Made by a program: the position numbers and the translations under genes | DNA from: Mycolicibacterium frederiksbergense | Lineage (GTDB): Bacteria; Actinomycetota; Actinomycetes; Mycobacteriales; Mycobacteriaceae | Length of the DNA stretch: 64,000 nucleotides | Reading direction: 5' to 3' | Assembly (NCBI RefSeq): GCF_012223425.1 | Contig: NZ_CP038799.1 | Coordinates: 992,001-1,056,000, forward strand | In this document: one piece after another, positions 52,646-61,149 of the stretch | How the letters are laid out: each line of letters begins with the position of its first letter | Numbering within the stretch: position 1 is the stretch's first letter | Notes under the pieces: generated by a model | Database searches by the model: none | Told to the model about the DNA's origin: nothing | Seen by the model: only the letters and a program-made list of their open reading frames with translations

Positions 52646-54141
52646 GCACACTCGCCGACGCGCTTCACGTTGCGGCGCAAGATACTCCGGACCGAGTCCT
52701 CATCGTCGACGGCGACGTCGACCTGACGGCCGCCGCGTTGTACCGGCAGGCCGGCGCGTTGGCCACCGAGATGTCGCGGCGGATGCACCCCCGCAGCGTG
52801 GTGTCCTTCATGCTGCCCAACTGGCATGAGGCCGCGATCGTCTATCTGGCCGCGGCCATGGCGGGCATGGTGGTCAACCCGATCCTGCCGTCGCTGCGCG
52901 ACCGCGAGCTGCAGTTCATCCTCACCGACGCCGACGTCCGAATGATCTTCGTCCCGCAGCATTTCCGCGGATTCGACTATGCCGCCATGCTGTCCCGGGT
53001 GACGGCCGCGGTGTCCTCACCACCGGAGGTCGTCGTCGTCCGCGGGGAACATCCGGGGCAGACACCGCTGCCGGAGCTTCTCGCCGCACCGCCCGCCGAT
53101 CCCGTGGACCTGGACTCCGGCGCGGTGCGGATGATCATGTACACCTCCGGGACTACCGGGCGACCCAAGGGGGTGCTGCACAGCCATGTTTCGCTCCATG
53201 CCCTGATCCGCCAGCTCGGTGAGCACTGGCGCATTGACGCGGGTGACGTCTTCCTGGTGCCCTCCCCCATCGCCCATATCGGCGGTTCGATCTACGCCTT
53301 CGAGTGTCCGCTGCTGCTCGGCTCGGTCGCCGTCCTCATGGAGAAGTGGGACCGCGACGAGGCTGTGACCCTGATGCGCACGCACCGATGCACCCACATG
53401 GCCGGCGCCACACCGTTTCTGGTCGGGCTGCTCGGCGCCGCCGAACGCGCCGGCAGCCGGTTGCCCGATCTCAAGGTGTTCATCTGTGGAGGCGCGTCGG
53501 TGCCGCCCTCGCTCATCCGCAGGGCCACCGGGTATTTCGACAAGGCCATCGTCACCCGGGTGTACGGCTCCACCGAGGTCCCGGTGTCCACCGTCGGCTC
53601 GCCGGAGGACGCGGACCGCGCGGCAGACACCGACGGCCACGCCGGGATCGCGGACATCAGGGTCGTCGACGGTGAGATCAGGGTTCGCGGACCTCAGATG
53701 CTCACGGGCTACCTGCACGAAGATGACACCTCGGAGGCCTTTGATGACGAGGGCTATTTTCGCACCGGCGATCTCGGCCACCTCACCGAGGACGGCCATC
53801 TGGTGGTGACCGGACGCGCCAAGGACATCATCATCCGCAACGGCGAGAACATTTCCCCGAAGGAAGTCGAAGACATCCTGATCGGGCATCCCGGTATCGC
53901 CGAGATCGCCGTCGTGGGGATTCCGGACGCTCGCACCGGTGAGCGGGCCTGCGCGGTGATCATTCCCGCGGCAGAGAGCACGCCCGGGGTTCAGGATCTG
54001 CGGGATCTGCTGAACGCGCACGGCCTGGCCACGTTCAAGGCGCCCGAGCAGGTGGCCATCTGGGATGCACTGCCCAAGAACGACGCCGGGAAAGTGCTCA
54101 AACACCAGATCCGAGCGACGCTGACGAAGGGGCTCCACTGA
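52642..54141 (+). CDS. AMP-forming acyl-CoA synthetase (ligase 1)
   Basis: A 499-residue ANL-superfamily ligase: MYTSGTTGRPKGVLHSH (A3), RVYGSTEVPVSTVG (A5), EGYFRTGDLGHLTEDGHLVVTGRAKDIIIRNGENISPKEVE (A7-A8) and the C-terminal catalytic lysine in LPKNDAGKVLKHQIR. It activates a carboxylic acid to its CoA thioester through an adenylate. GTG at 52642 overlaps the gntR stop. A second ligase of the same superfamily lies two genes downstream, suggesting activation of two different acids. Confidence 0.94.
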   Translation: MSTLADALHVAAQDTPDRVLIVDGDVDLTAAALYRQAGALATEMSRRMHPRSVVSFMLPNWHEAAIVYLAAAMAGMVVNPILPSLRDRELQFILTDADVRMIFVPQHFRGFDYAAMLSRVTAAVSSPPEVVVVRGEHPGQTPLPELLAAPPADPVDLDSGAVRMIMYTSGTTGRPKGVLHSHVSLHALIRQLGEHWRIDAGDVFLVPSPIAHIGGSIYAFECPLLLGSVAVLMEKWDRDEAVTLMRTHRCTHMAGATPFLVGLLGAAERAGSRLPDLKVFICGGASVPPSLIRRATGYFDKAIVTRVYGSTEVPVSTVGSPEDADRAADTDGHAGIADIRVVDGEIRVRGPQMLTGYLHEDDTSEAFDDEGYFRTGDLGHLTEDGHLVVTGRAKDIIIRNGENISPKEVEDILIGHPGIAEIAVVGIPDARTGERACAVIIPAAESTPGVQDLRDLLNAHGLATFKAPEQVAIWDALPKNDAGKVLKHQIRATLTKGLH

Positions 54142-54142
54142 C

Positions 54143-54916
54143 ATGCAGGTAGCGATCGTGACCGGAGCCAGCAGCGGGATCGGCTTCGGCTGCGCCGTCA
54201 AGCTTGCCGAGGCAGGCATGGCGGTGCTGGGCGCCGGCCGGGACCGGGACCGGCTGGCCGAACTCGAGCGTGCCGTCGGCGATCCGGACCGGATCGCGAC
54301 GCTGGCCGTGGACCTCACCGCCGACGAGGCACCGGCACAGATCGTCGAGGCCGCCGTATCCCGTTGGGGTCATGTTGATTTCCTGGTCAACAACGCCGGT
54401 GTCGGCAGTCCGAAGCCGTTGCACGAAACCGATGACGAGTCGCTGGACTACTTTCTGGGCCTGATGCTGCGGGCGCCGTTCCGGCTGGCCCGCGACGTGC
54501 TGCCGCACATGGGGCCGGGCTCGGCGATCATCAACGTGACATCGACATTCGCGGTGGTCGGCGGGATGCGCGGCGGCGCCTATTCCGCGGCCAAGGGCGG
54601 CCTCACCGCGTTGACCGGCCACATCGCCTGCCAGTACGGCGCCGAAGGCATCCGCTGCAATGCGGTGGCACCCGGAGTCACCCTGACACCGATGGTCGCC
54701 ACCCGCCTGGAGGACGAGCGCTTCCGCAAGATCAACACCGAGATGACACCGCATACCCGCCTCGGCACGGTCGACGATATCGCCAGCACGGTGGCGTTCC
54801 TGTGCTCTCCCGGAGGCGCTTTCATCAACGGCCAGACCATCGTCGTCGACGGCGGCTGGAGCTCGACGAAGTACCTGTCGGACTTCGCGCTCACCTCGGA
54901 GTGGGTCGCCCGGTGA
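54143..54916 (+). CDS. Short-chain dehydrogenase/reductase
   Basis: A 257-residue classical SDR: VAIVTGASSGIGFGCAVKLAEAGMAVLGAGRD, FLVNNAGVGSPKP, catalytic Ser in INVTSTFAVVGG, YxxxK in GAYSAAKGGLTALTGHIACQYGAEGIRCNAVAPGVTLTPM. It oxidises or reduces an alcohol/ketone in the pathway. ATG at 54143 lies one base after the upstream stop; its stop overlaps the next ligase start. The C-terminal SSTKYLSDFALTSEWVAR tail is specific to this clade. Confidence 0.93.
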   Translation: MQVAIVTGASSGIGFGCAVKLAEAGMAVLGAGRDRDRLAELERAVGDPDRIATLAVDLTADEAPAQIVEAAVSRWGHVDFLVNNAGVGSPKPLHETDDESLDYFLGLMLRAPFRLARDVLPHMGPGSAIINVTSTFAVVGGMRGGAYSAAKGGLTALTGHIACQYGAEGIRCNAVAPGVTLTPMVATRLEDERFRKINTEMTPHTRLGTVDDIASTVAFLCSPGGAFINGQTIVVDGGWSSTKYLSDFALTSEWVAR

Positions 54917-56382
54917 ACCTGTTTGCGGTACTCGACCAGGCCGCGGCACGCTTCGGGGAGCGCGGCGCGGTGTACGGCGGCACCGAGCAGTTGCACACCT
55001 TCGCCGAGCTTCGGGATCGCGCGCTGCGGCTTGCTGCCTCGGTGGGCGCCGATCGTGACACCGGCGCCCGAATCGCCATTGCCAGCGAGAACCGGCCCGA
55101 GATCATCGAGCTGATGTTCGCGGTGTGGGCCGCCGGCTGCGCCGTCGTCCCGATCAACTTCAAGCTGCACCCACTCGAAATGGCGCAGATCCTCGAGGAT
55201 TCCGGGGCGGCGGTGGTGTTCGCGTCACCGAAGATCGCCGCCGGGCTGGCGGGGGTCACCGGTGTGGCGGTCGAGGATATCGACTCCCCGTCCTACGCCG
55301 CCCGCCTGGGATCCGACCCCGCGGTCCCGGCCGGCACCGATCCCGGCGCCCTGGCCTGGCTGTTCTACACCAGCGGTACCACCGGCAAATCCAAGGGCGC
55401 GATGCTCTCGCACCGCAATCTGATGGCGATGACGGTGTCGCATCTGGCCGACTTCGATTCGCCGGACGAGAATTCCAGCCTGGTGCACGGCGCGCCGATG
55501 TCGCACGGGTCGGGTCTCTACATCGCGCCGTACATCCTGCGCGGTGCCCGGCAGGTCATTCCTGCCTCGACCGGATTCGAACCCGAGGAGTTCCTCGACC
55601 TGTGTGACCATCACCCCGGCGTCAGTTGCTTTCTGGCGCCCACCATGGTGCAGCGGCTGGTCGCGACCGGCCGGCCACGCCCAGCGAATCTCACGACCGT
55701 CGTCTACGGCGGCGGCCCGATGTACGTCGACAGTCTCAAGAAGGCGATGGCGGCGTTCGGCCCGATCTTCGCCCAGCTCTACGGTCAGGGCGAGGCCCCC
55801 ATGACCATCACCGGGTTGCGCAAGCAGGATCACCTGGATGCCGATGACGCGGTGCTCGGCTCCGTCGGCTACCCGCGCTCGGGTGTCGAGGTCGCGGTGC
55901 TCGACGCGACCGGCAACCCGGCCGCCATCGATGAGATCGGCGAGATCGCCTGCCGTGGCGATGTCGTCATGTCCGGGTACTGGAACAACCCGGCGGCGAC
56001 GTCGAGCACGCTGGTCGGCGGCTGGCTGCACACCGGGGACATGGGATCGTTCGATGCGCGCGGATACCTGACCCTGCGCGACCGCAGCAAGGACGTGGTG
56101 ATCAGCGGCGGCAGCAACATCTACCCGCGCGAGGTCGAGGAGGTGCTCATCGAGCACGCGGGTGTCGAGGAGGCCTGCGTCGTCGGGGCACCCGATGAGG
56201 AGTGGGGCGAGGTGGTGGTCGCGTTCATCGTGGGCACGGCCGCCGAGGATGCCCTTGATGCCCACCTGCTGGAGCGGATCGCCCGGTTCAAGCGCCCGAA
56301 ACGCTACGTCTACGTGGACGAACTGCCGAAGAACAGTTACGGCAAGGTGCTCAAGCGGGAGCTCCGCGAACTGGTGCGCTAG
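54913..56382 (+). CDS. AMP-forming acyl-CoA synthetase (ligase 2)
   Basis: A 489-residue ANL ligase: WLFYTSGTTGKSKGAMLSHRNL (A3), AQLYGQGEAPMTITGL (A5), GWLHTGDMGSFDARGYLTLRDRSKDVVISGGSNIYPREVEEVL (A7-A8), and the catalytic lysine in LPKNSYGKVLKRELREL. It resembles 4-chlorobenzoate- or feruloyl-CoA-like ligases rather than fatty-acid ligases. GTG at 54913 (MNLFAVLDQAAARFGERG) overlaps the SDR stop. The frame continues upstream in antisense-like sequence. Confidence 0.93.
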   Translation: MNLFAVLDQAAARFGERGAVYGGTEQLHTFAELRDRALRLAASVGADRDTGARIAIASENRPEIIELMFAVWAAGCAVVPINFKLHPLEMAQILEDSGAAVVFASPKIAAGLAGVTGVAVEDIDSPSYAARLGSDPAVPAGTDPGALAWLFYTSGTTGKSKGAMLSHRNLMAMTVSHLADFDSPDENSSLVHGAPMSHGSGLYIAPYILRGARQVIPASTGFEPEEFLDLCDHHPGVSCFLAPTMVQRLVATGRPRPANLTTVVYGGGPMYVDSLKKAMAAFGPIFAQLYGQGEAPMTITGLRKQDHLDADDAVLGSVGYPRSGVEVAVLDATGNPAAIDEIGEIACRGDVVMSGYWNNPAATSSTLVGGWLHTGDMGSFDARGYLTLRDRSKDVVISGGSNIYPREVEEVLIEHAGVEEACVVGAPDEEWGEVVVAFIVGTAAEDALDAHLLERIARFKRPKRYVYVDELPKNSYGKVLKRELRELVR

Positions 56383-56401
56383 ACACTGGTAGACACGTTC
56401 C

Positions 56402-57199
56402 ATGCAGATCGAAGGCAAGGTCGTGGTCATCACCGGGGCGGGTTCGGGAATCGGCCGTGCCCTGGCGCAACAATTCGCCGATGCCGGGGCCTCGGTGGTC
56501 GCCGGGGACATCGACGCCGACGCCGCTGCCGCGACTGCTGCCGGGATCGGCGAGCACGCGGTCGGCGTCGGCGCGGACGCCGCCTCCGTCGCCGGTATCG
56601 CCATTCTGCTCGACGCCGCCCGGGACGCTTTCGGCCCTGTCGACATCTACGTCGCCAACGCCGGTGTCATCGGCGCCTCCGGGTTGGGTTCCGACGACGA
56701 CTGGGACCGGGTATTGGAGGTGAACCTGCGCGGACACATCCGGGCCGCCGATGCGCTGCTGCCGGACTGGATCGCCCGCGGCGGTGGCTATTTCGTCAGC
56801 GTAGCCTCGGCGGCGGGTCTGCTGACCCAGGTCGGCGCCGCCGGGTACGCGGTGTCCAAACACGCCGCGGTCGGGTTCGCCGAGTGGCTGTCGATCACCC
56901 ACGGCGACAACGGTATCGGCGTGACATGCGTGTGCCCGATGGGCGTCGCCACACCACTGCTGGACGCGATCACCGAGTCCGCGGATGCCACCGCGCGGGT
57001 CGCGGCCGCATCCATCACCACCGCGGGCGACGTGCTGAGCGCCGACGACGTGGCCGCGGCGACACTGGACGGGATCCTAGAAGAGCGCTTCTTGGTGCTG
57101 CCGCATGCGTCGGTACTCGACATGTACCGCGGTAAGGGTGCAGATTACGACCGCTGGATCTCCGGGATGCGGCGGTACCAACGGGCGTTGGGTGGCTGA
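56402..57199 (+). CDS. Short-chain dehydrogenase/reductase
   Basis: A 265-residue SDR: VVVITGAGSGIGRALAQQFADAGASVVAGDIDADAA, YVANAGVIGASGLG, VSVASAAGLLTQVGAAGYAVSKHAAVGFAEWLSITHGDNGIGVTCVCPMGVATPLL. The Ser-Tyr-Lys catalytic set is complete. Last gene of the right arm, 19 bp after ligase 2. Its C-terminal FLVLPHASVLDMYRGKGADYDRWISGMRRYQRAL is typical of its mycobacterial clade. Confidence 0.93.
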   Translation: MQIEGKVVVITGAGSGIGRALAQQFADAGASVVAGDIDADAAAATAAGIGEHAVGVGADAASVAGIAILLDAARDAFGPVDIYVANAGVIGASGLGSDDDWDRVLEVNLRGHIRAADALLPDWIARGGGYFVSVASAAGLLTQVGAAGYAVSKHAAVGFAEWLSITHGDNGIGVTCVCPMGVATPLLDAITESADATARVAAASITTAGDVLSADDVAAATLDGILEERFLVLPHASVLDMYRGKGADYDRWISGMRRYQRALGG

Positions 57200-57209
57200 A
57201 CCCGTGCGA

Positions 57210-57356
57210 TCATCCGGTGAACACCGACAACTCGTTGCCGTGGGCTCCGTCGAACGGCAGTGTTAATGACGTGAACGCCTGAGGCGGGTCGTGGATGTAG
57301 TCGAGATACTCGGGTGTCGCGTCCTCGGCGACGACGACCGCGCTCGGTCGCAAGCT
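57210..57356 (-). pseudogene. C-terminal remnant of an O-methyltransferase-like gene
   Basis: The frame ending with TGA at 57210 reads RPSAVVVAEDATPEYLDYIHDPPQAFTSLTLPFDGAHGNELSVFTG, which looks like the last 45-50 residues of a class I O-methyltransferase (the strand-loop-strand end). No start, no SAM motif and no upstream half are present. It abuts a TetR remnant on the other strand at about 57,355, so the 5' halves of both genes are missing. Confidence 0.55.
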
Positions 57357-57709
57357 CGCTGATACAGAGCGTCGAGAATCATCGAGCCGACCCGGAATTC
57401 CTGCGGGTCCTGATCGAACAGGCACCTCGTGCCGGCGAGCTCATGGCCAAGGTGGCGCAGGTGAAGGAAGCGCGGACGGCGCGCCTGCGCGACATCTTGG
57501 CGAGATCACCGGAGGTCACCATCGATGATCAGACCACCGCGGCTCACCTGGTGGTATCGACCATTGAGATGGTGGTCCATCACCTGTTGGCTGGCCCGGA
57601 ACCGATCGAACCTGAGCGATTGGAGACCCAGTTGATCGAGATGTTGTCCCGGTACCGCACGGCGTCGCACGACGCACCCGGATCCAGCCCGGGGCCGCCG
57701 CTCTCGTGA
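57357..57709 (+). pseudogene. C-terminal remnant of a TetR-family regulator
   Basis: The frame ending at 57709 carries SLIQSVENHRADPEFLRVLIEQAPRAGELMAKVAQVKEARTARLRDIL and VVSTIEMVVHHLLAGPEPIEPERLETQLIEMLSRY, a typical TetR ligand/dimer domain. No HTH (about the first 50-80 residues) can be found upstream; the frame changes at about 57,355 into antisense of the methyltransferase remnant. A GTG-headed frame from 57314 is open but its first residues are low-complexity basic sequence. Confidence 0.6.
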
Positions 57710-57737
57710 CGGCTTTGGCGCTGGTCTTTTCCGAGTC

Positions 57738-58010
57738 TCAGTCCATGTACTCGGTCGAACAGGACAGATCCACGTACACCGTGGAACCAGGCGTGTCGCT
57801 GGACATTCCGCGCACCGCATCCACCGAGCAGTTGGACAGCGGCCCATTGCGGGTGCCGTTCACCTGTACGTTGTAACCTTGGGCGCGTAGGTCCTCGACG
57901 GTCTCTGTGGCCGACGCCCCTGACGGCGCCGCCGAGGCGGTACTCGCCAGACCAAATGTTCCGACTGCCAACGTGATAAAGGTCGCCGTGGTGATGAGTG
58001 TCTTCTGCAT
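57738..58010 (-). CDS. Small secreted protein with Sec signal peptide
   Basis: A 90-residue protein. Residues 1-28 (MQKTLITTATFITLAVGTFGLASTASA) form a Sec signal peptide ending in an AxA site. The mature part, SGASATETVEDLRAQGYNVQVNGTRNGPLSNCSVDAVRGMSSDTPGSTVYVDLSCSTEYMD, has two cysteines and resembles small exported mycobacterial proteins of unknown function. ATG at 58010 follows AGAGGAATCG. Not part of any operon. Confidence 0.85.
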   Translation of the reverse strand: MQKTLITTATFITLAVGTFGLASTASAAPSGASATETVEDLRAQGYNVQVNGTRNGPLSNCSVDAVRGMSSDTPGSTVYVDLSCSTEYMD

Positions 58011-58631
58011 TTCGATTCCTCTGCTGGTTCGGCCAGTCCCTGCTGGGGCGTCACTGCGCCAGCAGGGGTGATCCGGGTGAGTGTGCGCCGGACGGCGCAG
58101 AGCATTGATGTTGCCGACGTATTCGATTGTGTATCAGAGGCTTTCAGCTCGACGTTTCGCACGTTGCGAGACCAGACCTCTTCACACCTTCAACGGTATG
58201 GGCCTGCCCCGACACTGTCATGACACTCATAGGAACTACCAATACTTCTCCGGAGAAGGAGCTTTCGGCGAACGGCGGTGCGGACCAAGGCGGCGGTCCC
58301 TATTCCACGTTGAGCAGGCGACGGGATCCGCGGGGAGAACTCATATCGAATGCACACAGCCCCAGGTCGCGTCAGGCTCCTCGGGCAGGTCGCCGCCGAG
58401 CGTCTCGAGGATGTCCTCCGAAACCAGGCTCCGATCTTGTCGAGCCCGAGGACCTGTCGACACAGGCATCGCCAGTACCTGTCAGCACAGCACTGCCGGG
58501 CCCACCGTGATGGAACGGGTGTCGATGTCGCCGATGAGCCACCGTCGGGCCCGCCGTTTAGGCTGGGGTGACGGGTGGGTACAGCGTTGATACCGCTTTC
58601 CCCGGTTTCAGGATCTGCTTCGAGGAGACTC
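58011..58631. other. 620-bp gap with SigF-like promoter candidate and no convincing gene
   Basis: The only regulatory signal is GTTT (58556-58559), a 17-bp spacer and GGGTAC (58577-58582), upstream of the lipoprotein-like gene. A 42-residue minus-strand frame (58469 to 58341) has coding-like codons but no homologue I recognise. Other frames are interrupted and low-complexity. I see nothing else here. Confidence 0.4.
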
Positions 58632-59545
58632 ATGCGTTGGCCGCTGCGTAACCGAACGATGACGGCAATGGCGATCGTCGGGGTCGCGCTGCTCGTCAAC
58701 GGATGCGAGGCGCAGTCCTGGGGTACACCGCCTACCGCCGAGAACACCCCACCGGCACCCGCCACCGCTCCCGCGCTGCCCGAGGCGCCACCCGGCCCGG
58801 CTCCCACCTCGTTCGCCGGACTCGAGGCGCGCGTGCAGCAGGCCGCCGCGGATGCGGCCAGGTCCGGCGCCGACATCACCGCGGTGGTGCTGGACCGCAA
58901 CACGGGTCAGACCGCTTCGACCGGGGCGAATCAGTCCTTCCCGATCGCGTCCGTGGTGAAGCTGTTCATCGCCGACGACCTGCTGCTGCAGGAAGCGGAA
59001 GGAAAGACCACACTCTCGGCTGCCGACCGCACATCACTCGACGCCATGCTGCGCTCCTCGGACGACAGCGCGGCCCAGAACTTCTGGGATCGCAGCGGCG
59101 GCAACGCCGTCATCGCCCGCATCAAGGCGCGGTACGGGTTGGCCGGCACGACAGCGCCCTACAACGGGCACTGGGACGTGACCACAAGTACCGCAGGCGA
59201 TCTGGTCCGTTACTACGACATGCTGCTGAACGGCAGCGGCGGGCTGCCGCCCCAACAGGCGAGCATCATCATGAGCAACCTCGCGCAGTCCACCCCGACG
59301 GGCAACGACGGCTACCCACAGCGGTTCGGCATCCCCGAGGGGCTCTACGCCGAACCGGTGGCGGTCAAGCAGGGCTGGTTCTGCTGCTGGAGCGGCCCAA
59401 CCAGCTACACGTGTCCACCGGCGTGATCGGCGCCGACCGGCGCTACGTGATGGCGATCAGCTCCCTGGACCCCACCAGTGAGTCGGCCGCCCGCCAGGAC
59501 ATCACCCAGGCCGTCAAGACGATGTTCCCGGGCGGCACGATCTAG
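58632..59545 (+). pseudogene. Frameshifted serine beta-lactamase-like lipoprotein
   Basis: Starts MRWPLRNRTMTAMAIVGVALLVNGC, a lipobox with Cys25, then a proline-rich linker and a class A beta-lactamase/serine hydrolase fold: Ser107-x-x-Lys110 (FPIASVVKLF) and Ser143-Asp-Asp (RSSDDSAAQN) in place of SDN. After VAVKQGWFCCWSG (about 59,390) the reading frame is lost: one base appears missing near GGCCCAACC, and the family's end (NQLHVSTGVIGADRRYVMAISSLDP...) continues in another frame to 59545. The in-frame product stops at 59426 (264 residues). A sequencing error would restore a 304-residue protein. A SigF-like promoter lies about 50 bp upstream of the start. Confidence 0.75.
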
Positions 59546-60036
59546 CCGCCGGCCGAGGCCGCGATGTCGGCGGCGCTGATCCCGGAGAGATCGGGCACGT
59601 TCTGCATGAGTTCGATGCGGGTGCCGTCGGGGTCGGTCAGGTAAATGAACCGGCCCGAGGTCGGGTCTGCGGCATCACCCAGCACGGTGCGCGTCGACTC
59701 CACCAGAGCCCCGCCCGCGGCGAGGATCGCCTCGGTGAGGCCGTCGACGTCCTCGACCCGGAACGAGAGATGGGTGAAACCGAGCTCGGTCATCGGCTTG
59801 CGCTCCCCCGATCCGGTGATCGGGACGTCGACCCACTGCAACAGTTCGATCCGGATGTCGTCGCGGATCAGCATCGCGGAACGGAAGCGGCCCTCTTGCT
59901 CCATGGTGGCGGCGACCTCGTTGTTGTCGAAGTCGAGCTGATAGAGCTGCGCGAACCCGAATACCTCGGTGTAGAAGCGGATCGAACGGTCGAGGTCGGT
60001 GACGCCGATGCCGATATGCGAGAAGCCCTGGATCAT
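59542..60036 (-). CDS. VOC-family (glyoxalase/dioxygenase-fold) protein
   Basis: A 164-residue vicinal oxygen chelate protein: FSHIGIGVTDLDRSIRFYTEVFGF, IRIELLQW, FTHLSFRVEDVDGLTEAILAAGG, FIYLTDPDGTRIELMQN. The His and Glu metal ligands of two beta-alpha-beta-beta-beta modules are present (HIGIGV, ELLQ, HLSFRV, ELMQ). Function ranges from glyoxalase I to fosfomycin-type resistance and methylmalonyl-CoA epimerase. ATG at 60036 (MIQGFSHIGIG) is chosen over an upstream TTG/ATG frame. Divergent from TetR with 17 bp between. Confidence 0.9.
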   Translation of the reverse strand: MIQGFSHIGIGVTDLDRSIRFYTEVFGFAQLYQLDFDNNEVAATMEQEGRFRSAMLIRDDIRIELLQWVDVPITGSGERKPMTELGFTHLSFRVEDVDGLTEAILAAGGALVESTRTVLGDAADPTSGRFIYLTDPDGTRIELMQNVPDLSGISAADIAASAGG

Positions 60037-60053
60037 GAGGGCAGTGTGACAGA

Positions 60054-60770
60054 ATGGACGGTCGGCCACGCATGTTCAGCGAGAGACTGCGTGCGCACTA
60101 CGATGCCTGCGTGGGCGAAACCCGGCGCCGGCTGTCCCCCGGCGATCGACGCAGCGAACTGCTGATCCTGGGTGCCGAAGTCTTCGGTCAACGCCCGTAT
60201 GACGAAGTCCGGATCGACGAGATCGCCGAACGGGCCGGGGTGTCCCGGGCCCTGATGTATCACTACTTCCCGGACAAACGCGCCTTCTTCGCCGCGGTGG
60301 TCCGGGCCGAGGGCGAGCGGTTGTTCGAAGCCACCAACGCCCCGGCCGATCCCGGACAGTCGCTGTTCGACCAGGTCCGCGCAGGCGTGCTGGCCTATCT
60401 GCACTACGACGAGCAGCATCCGCACGGCGCGTGGGCGGCGTACCTGGGAATGGGGCGGGCCGATCCGGTGCTGCGCGGCGTGGACGATCTGGTCGAGACG
60501 GCCAATGTCAAGCAGGCCGAACGGATCATCGATCGCCTGTGGGCCGCCGCGGGCCGCCCGCCGGACGGCACCACGCCCCGCGACCTGCGGGCCACCGTGT
60601 ACGGCTGGCTGGCGTTCACCTTCGAGCTGTGCCGCCAGCGTGTGCTCGACCCCACCCTGGACGCCGATGTCGTCGCCGACACCTGCGCACACAGCCTGCT
60701 CGACGCCGTCGGGCGCATGCCGGGTATCCCGGCACCCCTCGCCGCGGCGGTGTCGGCGCCGAACCGTTAG
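60054..60770 (+). CDS. TetR-family transcriptional regulator
   Basis: A 238-residue TetR regulator. The HTH is RRSELLILGAEVFGQRPYDEVRIDEIAERAGVSRALMYHYFPDKRAFFAAVVRAEGERLF; the C-terminal ligand/dimer domain includes GWLAFTFELCRQRVLD and HSLLDAVGRMPG. Position just before lhr matches Rv3295 as I recall it. ATG at 60054 is the widest start; ATG at 60072 (MFSERLRAHYD) is also plausible. It is divergent from the VOC gene, a likely target. Confidence 0.93.
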   Translation: MDGRPRMFSERLRAHYDACVGETRRRLSPGDRRSELLILGAEVFGQRPYDEVRIDEIAERAGVSRALMYHYFPDKRAFFAAVVRAEGERLFEATNAPADPGQSLFDQVRAGVLAYLHYDEQHPHGAWAAYLGMGRADPVLRGVDDLVETANVKQAERIIDRLWAAAGRPPDGTTPRDLRATVYGWLAFTFELCRQRVLDPTLDADVVADTCAHSLLDAVGRMPGIPAPLAAAVSAPNR

Positions 60771-61120
60771 CCGCCGCAGCGGGCGCGGAAGTCCCTGGTG
60801 GGTTGCCGGATACCCCGAAGTTCATCGCGGACTTGCGGATTGGCGTCCAGGTAGGTGCCGAGCTCGGCCCGACGCTCCTCCTGTGTCTTTCCCTTCAGAC
60901 CGGTGAAGAAATCGTTCACCGGAGGGTGGGTGAACAGATAGGCCGATGTCGCCGCGGTGACTCCGGCGATCACCCCGGCCAGATCCGCGGCGGTGCAGTT
61001 GGGCGGAGGTGGAGGCGGAGGCAGCGGCTCCGCGGATGCCGTTGCGACGGAACCGAACACGGCGAGCGCGGCGAACGCCCCCGCCAGTACCCGGCGGGGC
61101 GAAATGGGTTTCGACAGCAC
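60767..61120 (-). CDS. Haemophore-like secreted protein (Rv0203-type MHB domain)
   Basis: A 117-residue exported protein. The signal peptide is SPRRVLAGAFAALAVFGSVATASA; the mature part begins with a proline run and the haem-binding MHB domain CTAADLAGVIAGVTAATSAYLFTHPPVNDFFTGLKGKTQEERRAELGTYLDANPQVRDELRGIRQPTRDFRARC, with two cysteines that form a disulfide in relatives. Haemophores carry haem in the cell envelope. GTG at 61120 has GAGGAG upstream; an ATG at 61153 in the same frame overlaps the upstream gene's stop (ATGA) and is an alternative. Confidence 0.85.
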   Translation of the reverse strand: MLSKPISPRRVLAGAFAALAVFGSVATASAEPLPPPPPPPNCTAADLAGVIAGVTAATSAYLFTHPPVNDFFTGLKGKTQEERRAELGTYLDANPQVRDELRGIRQPTRDFRARCGG

Positions 61121-61149
61121 GGCATTCTCCTCGATCGGGTTCTGTGCGT

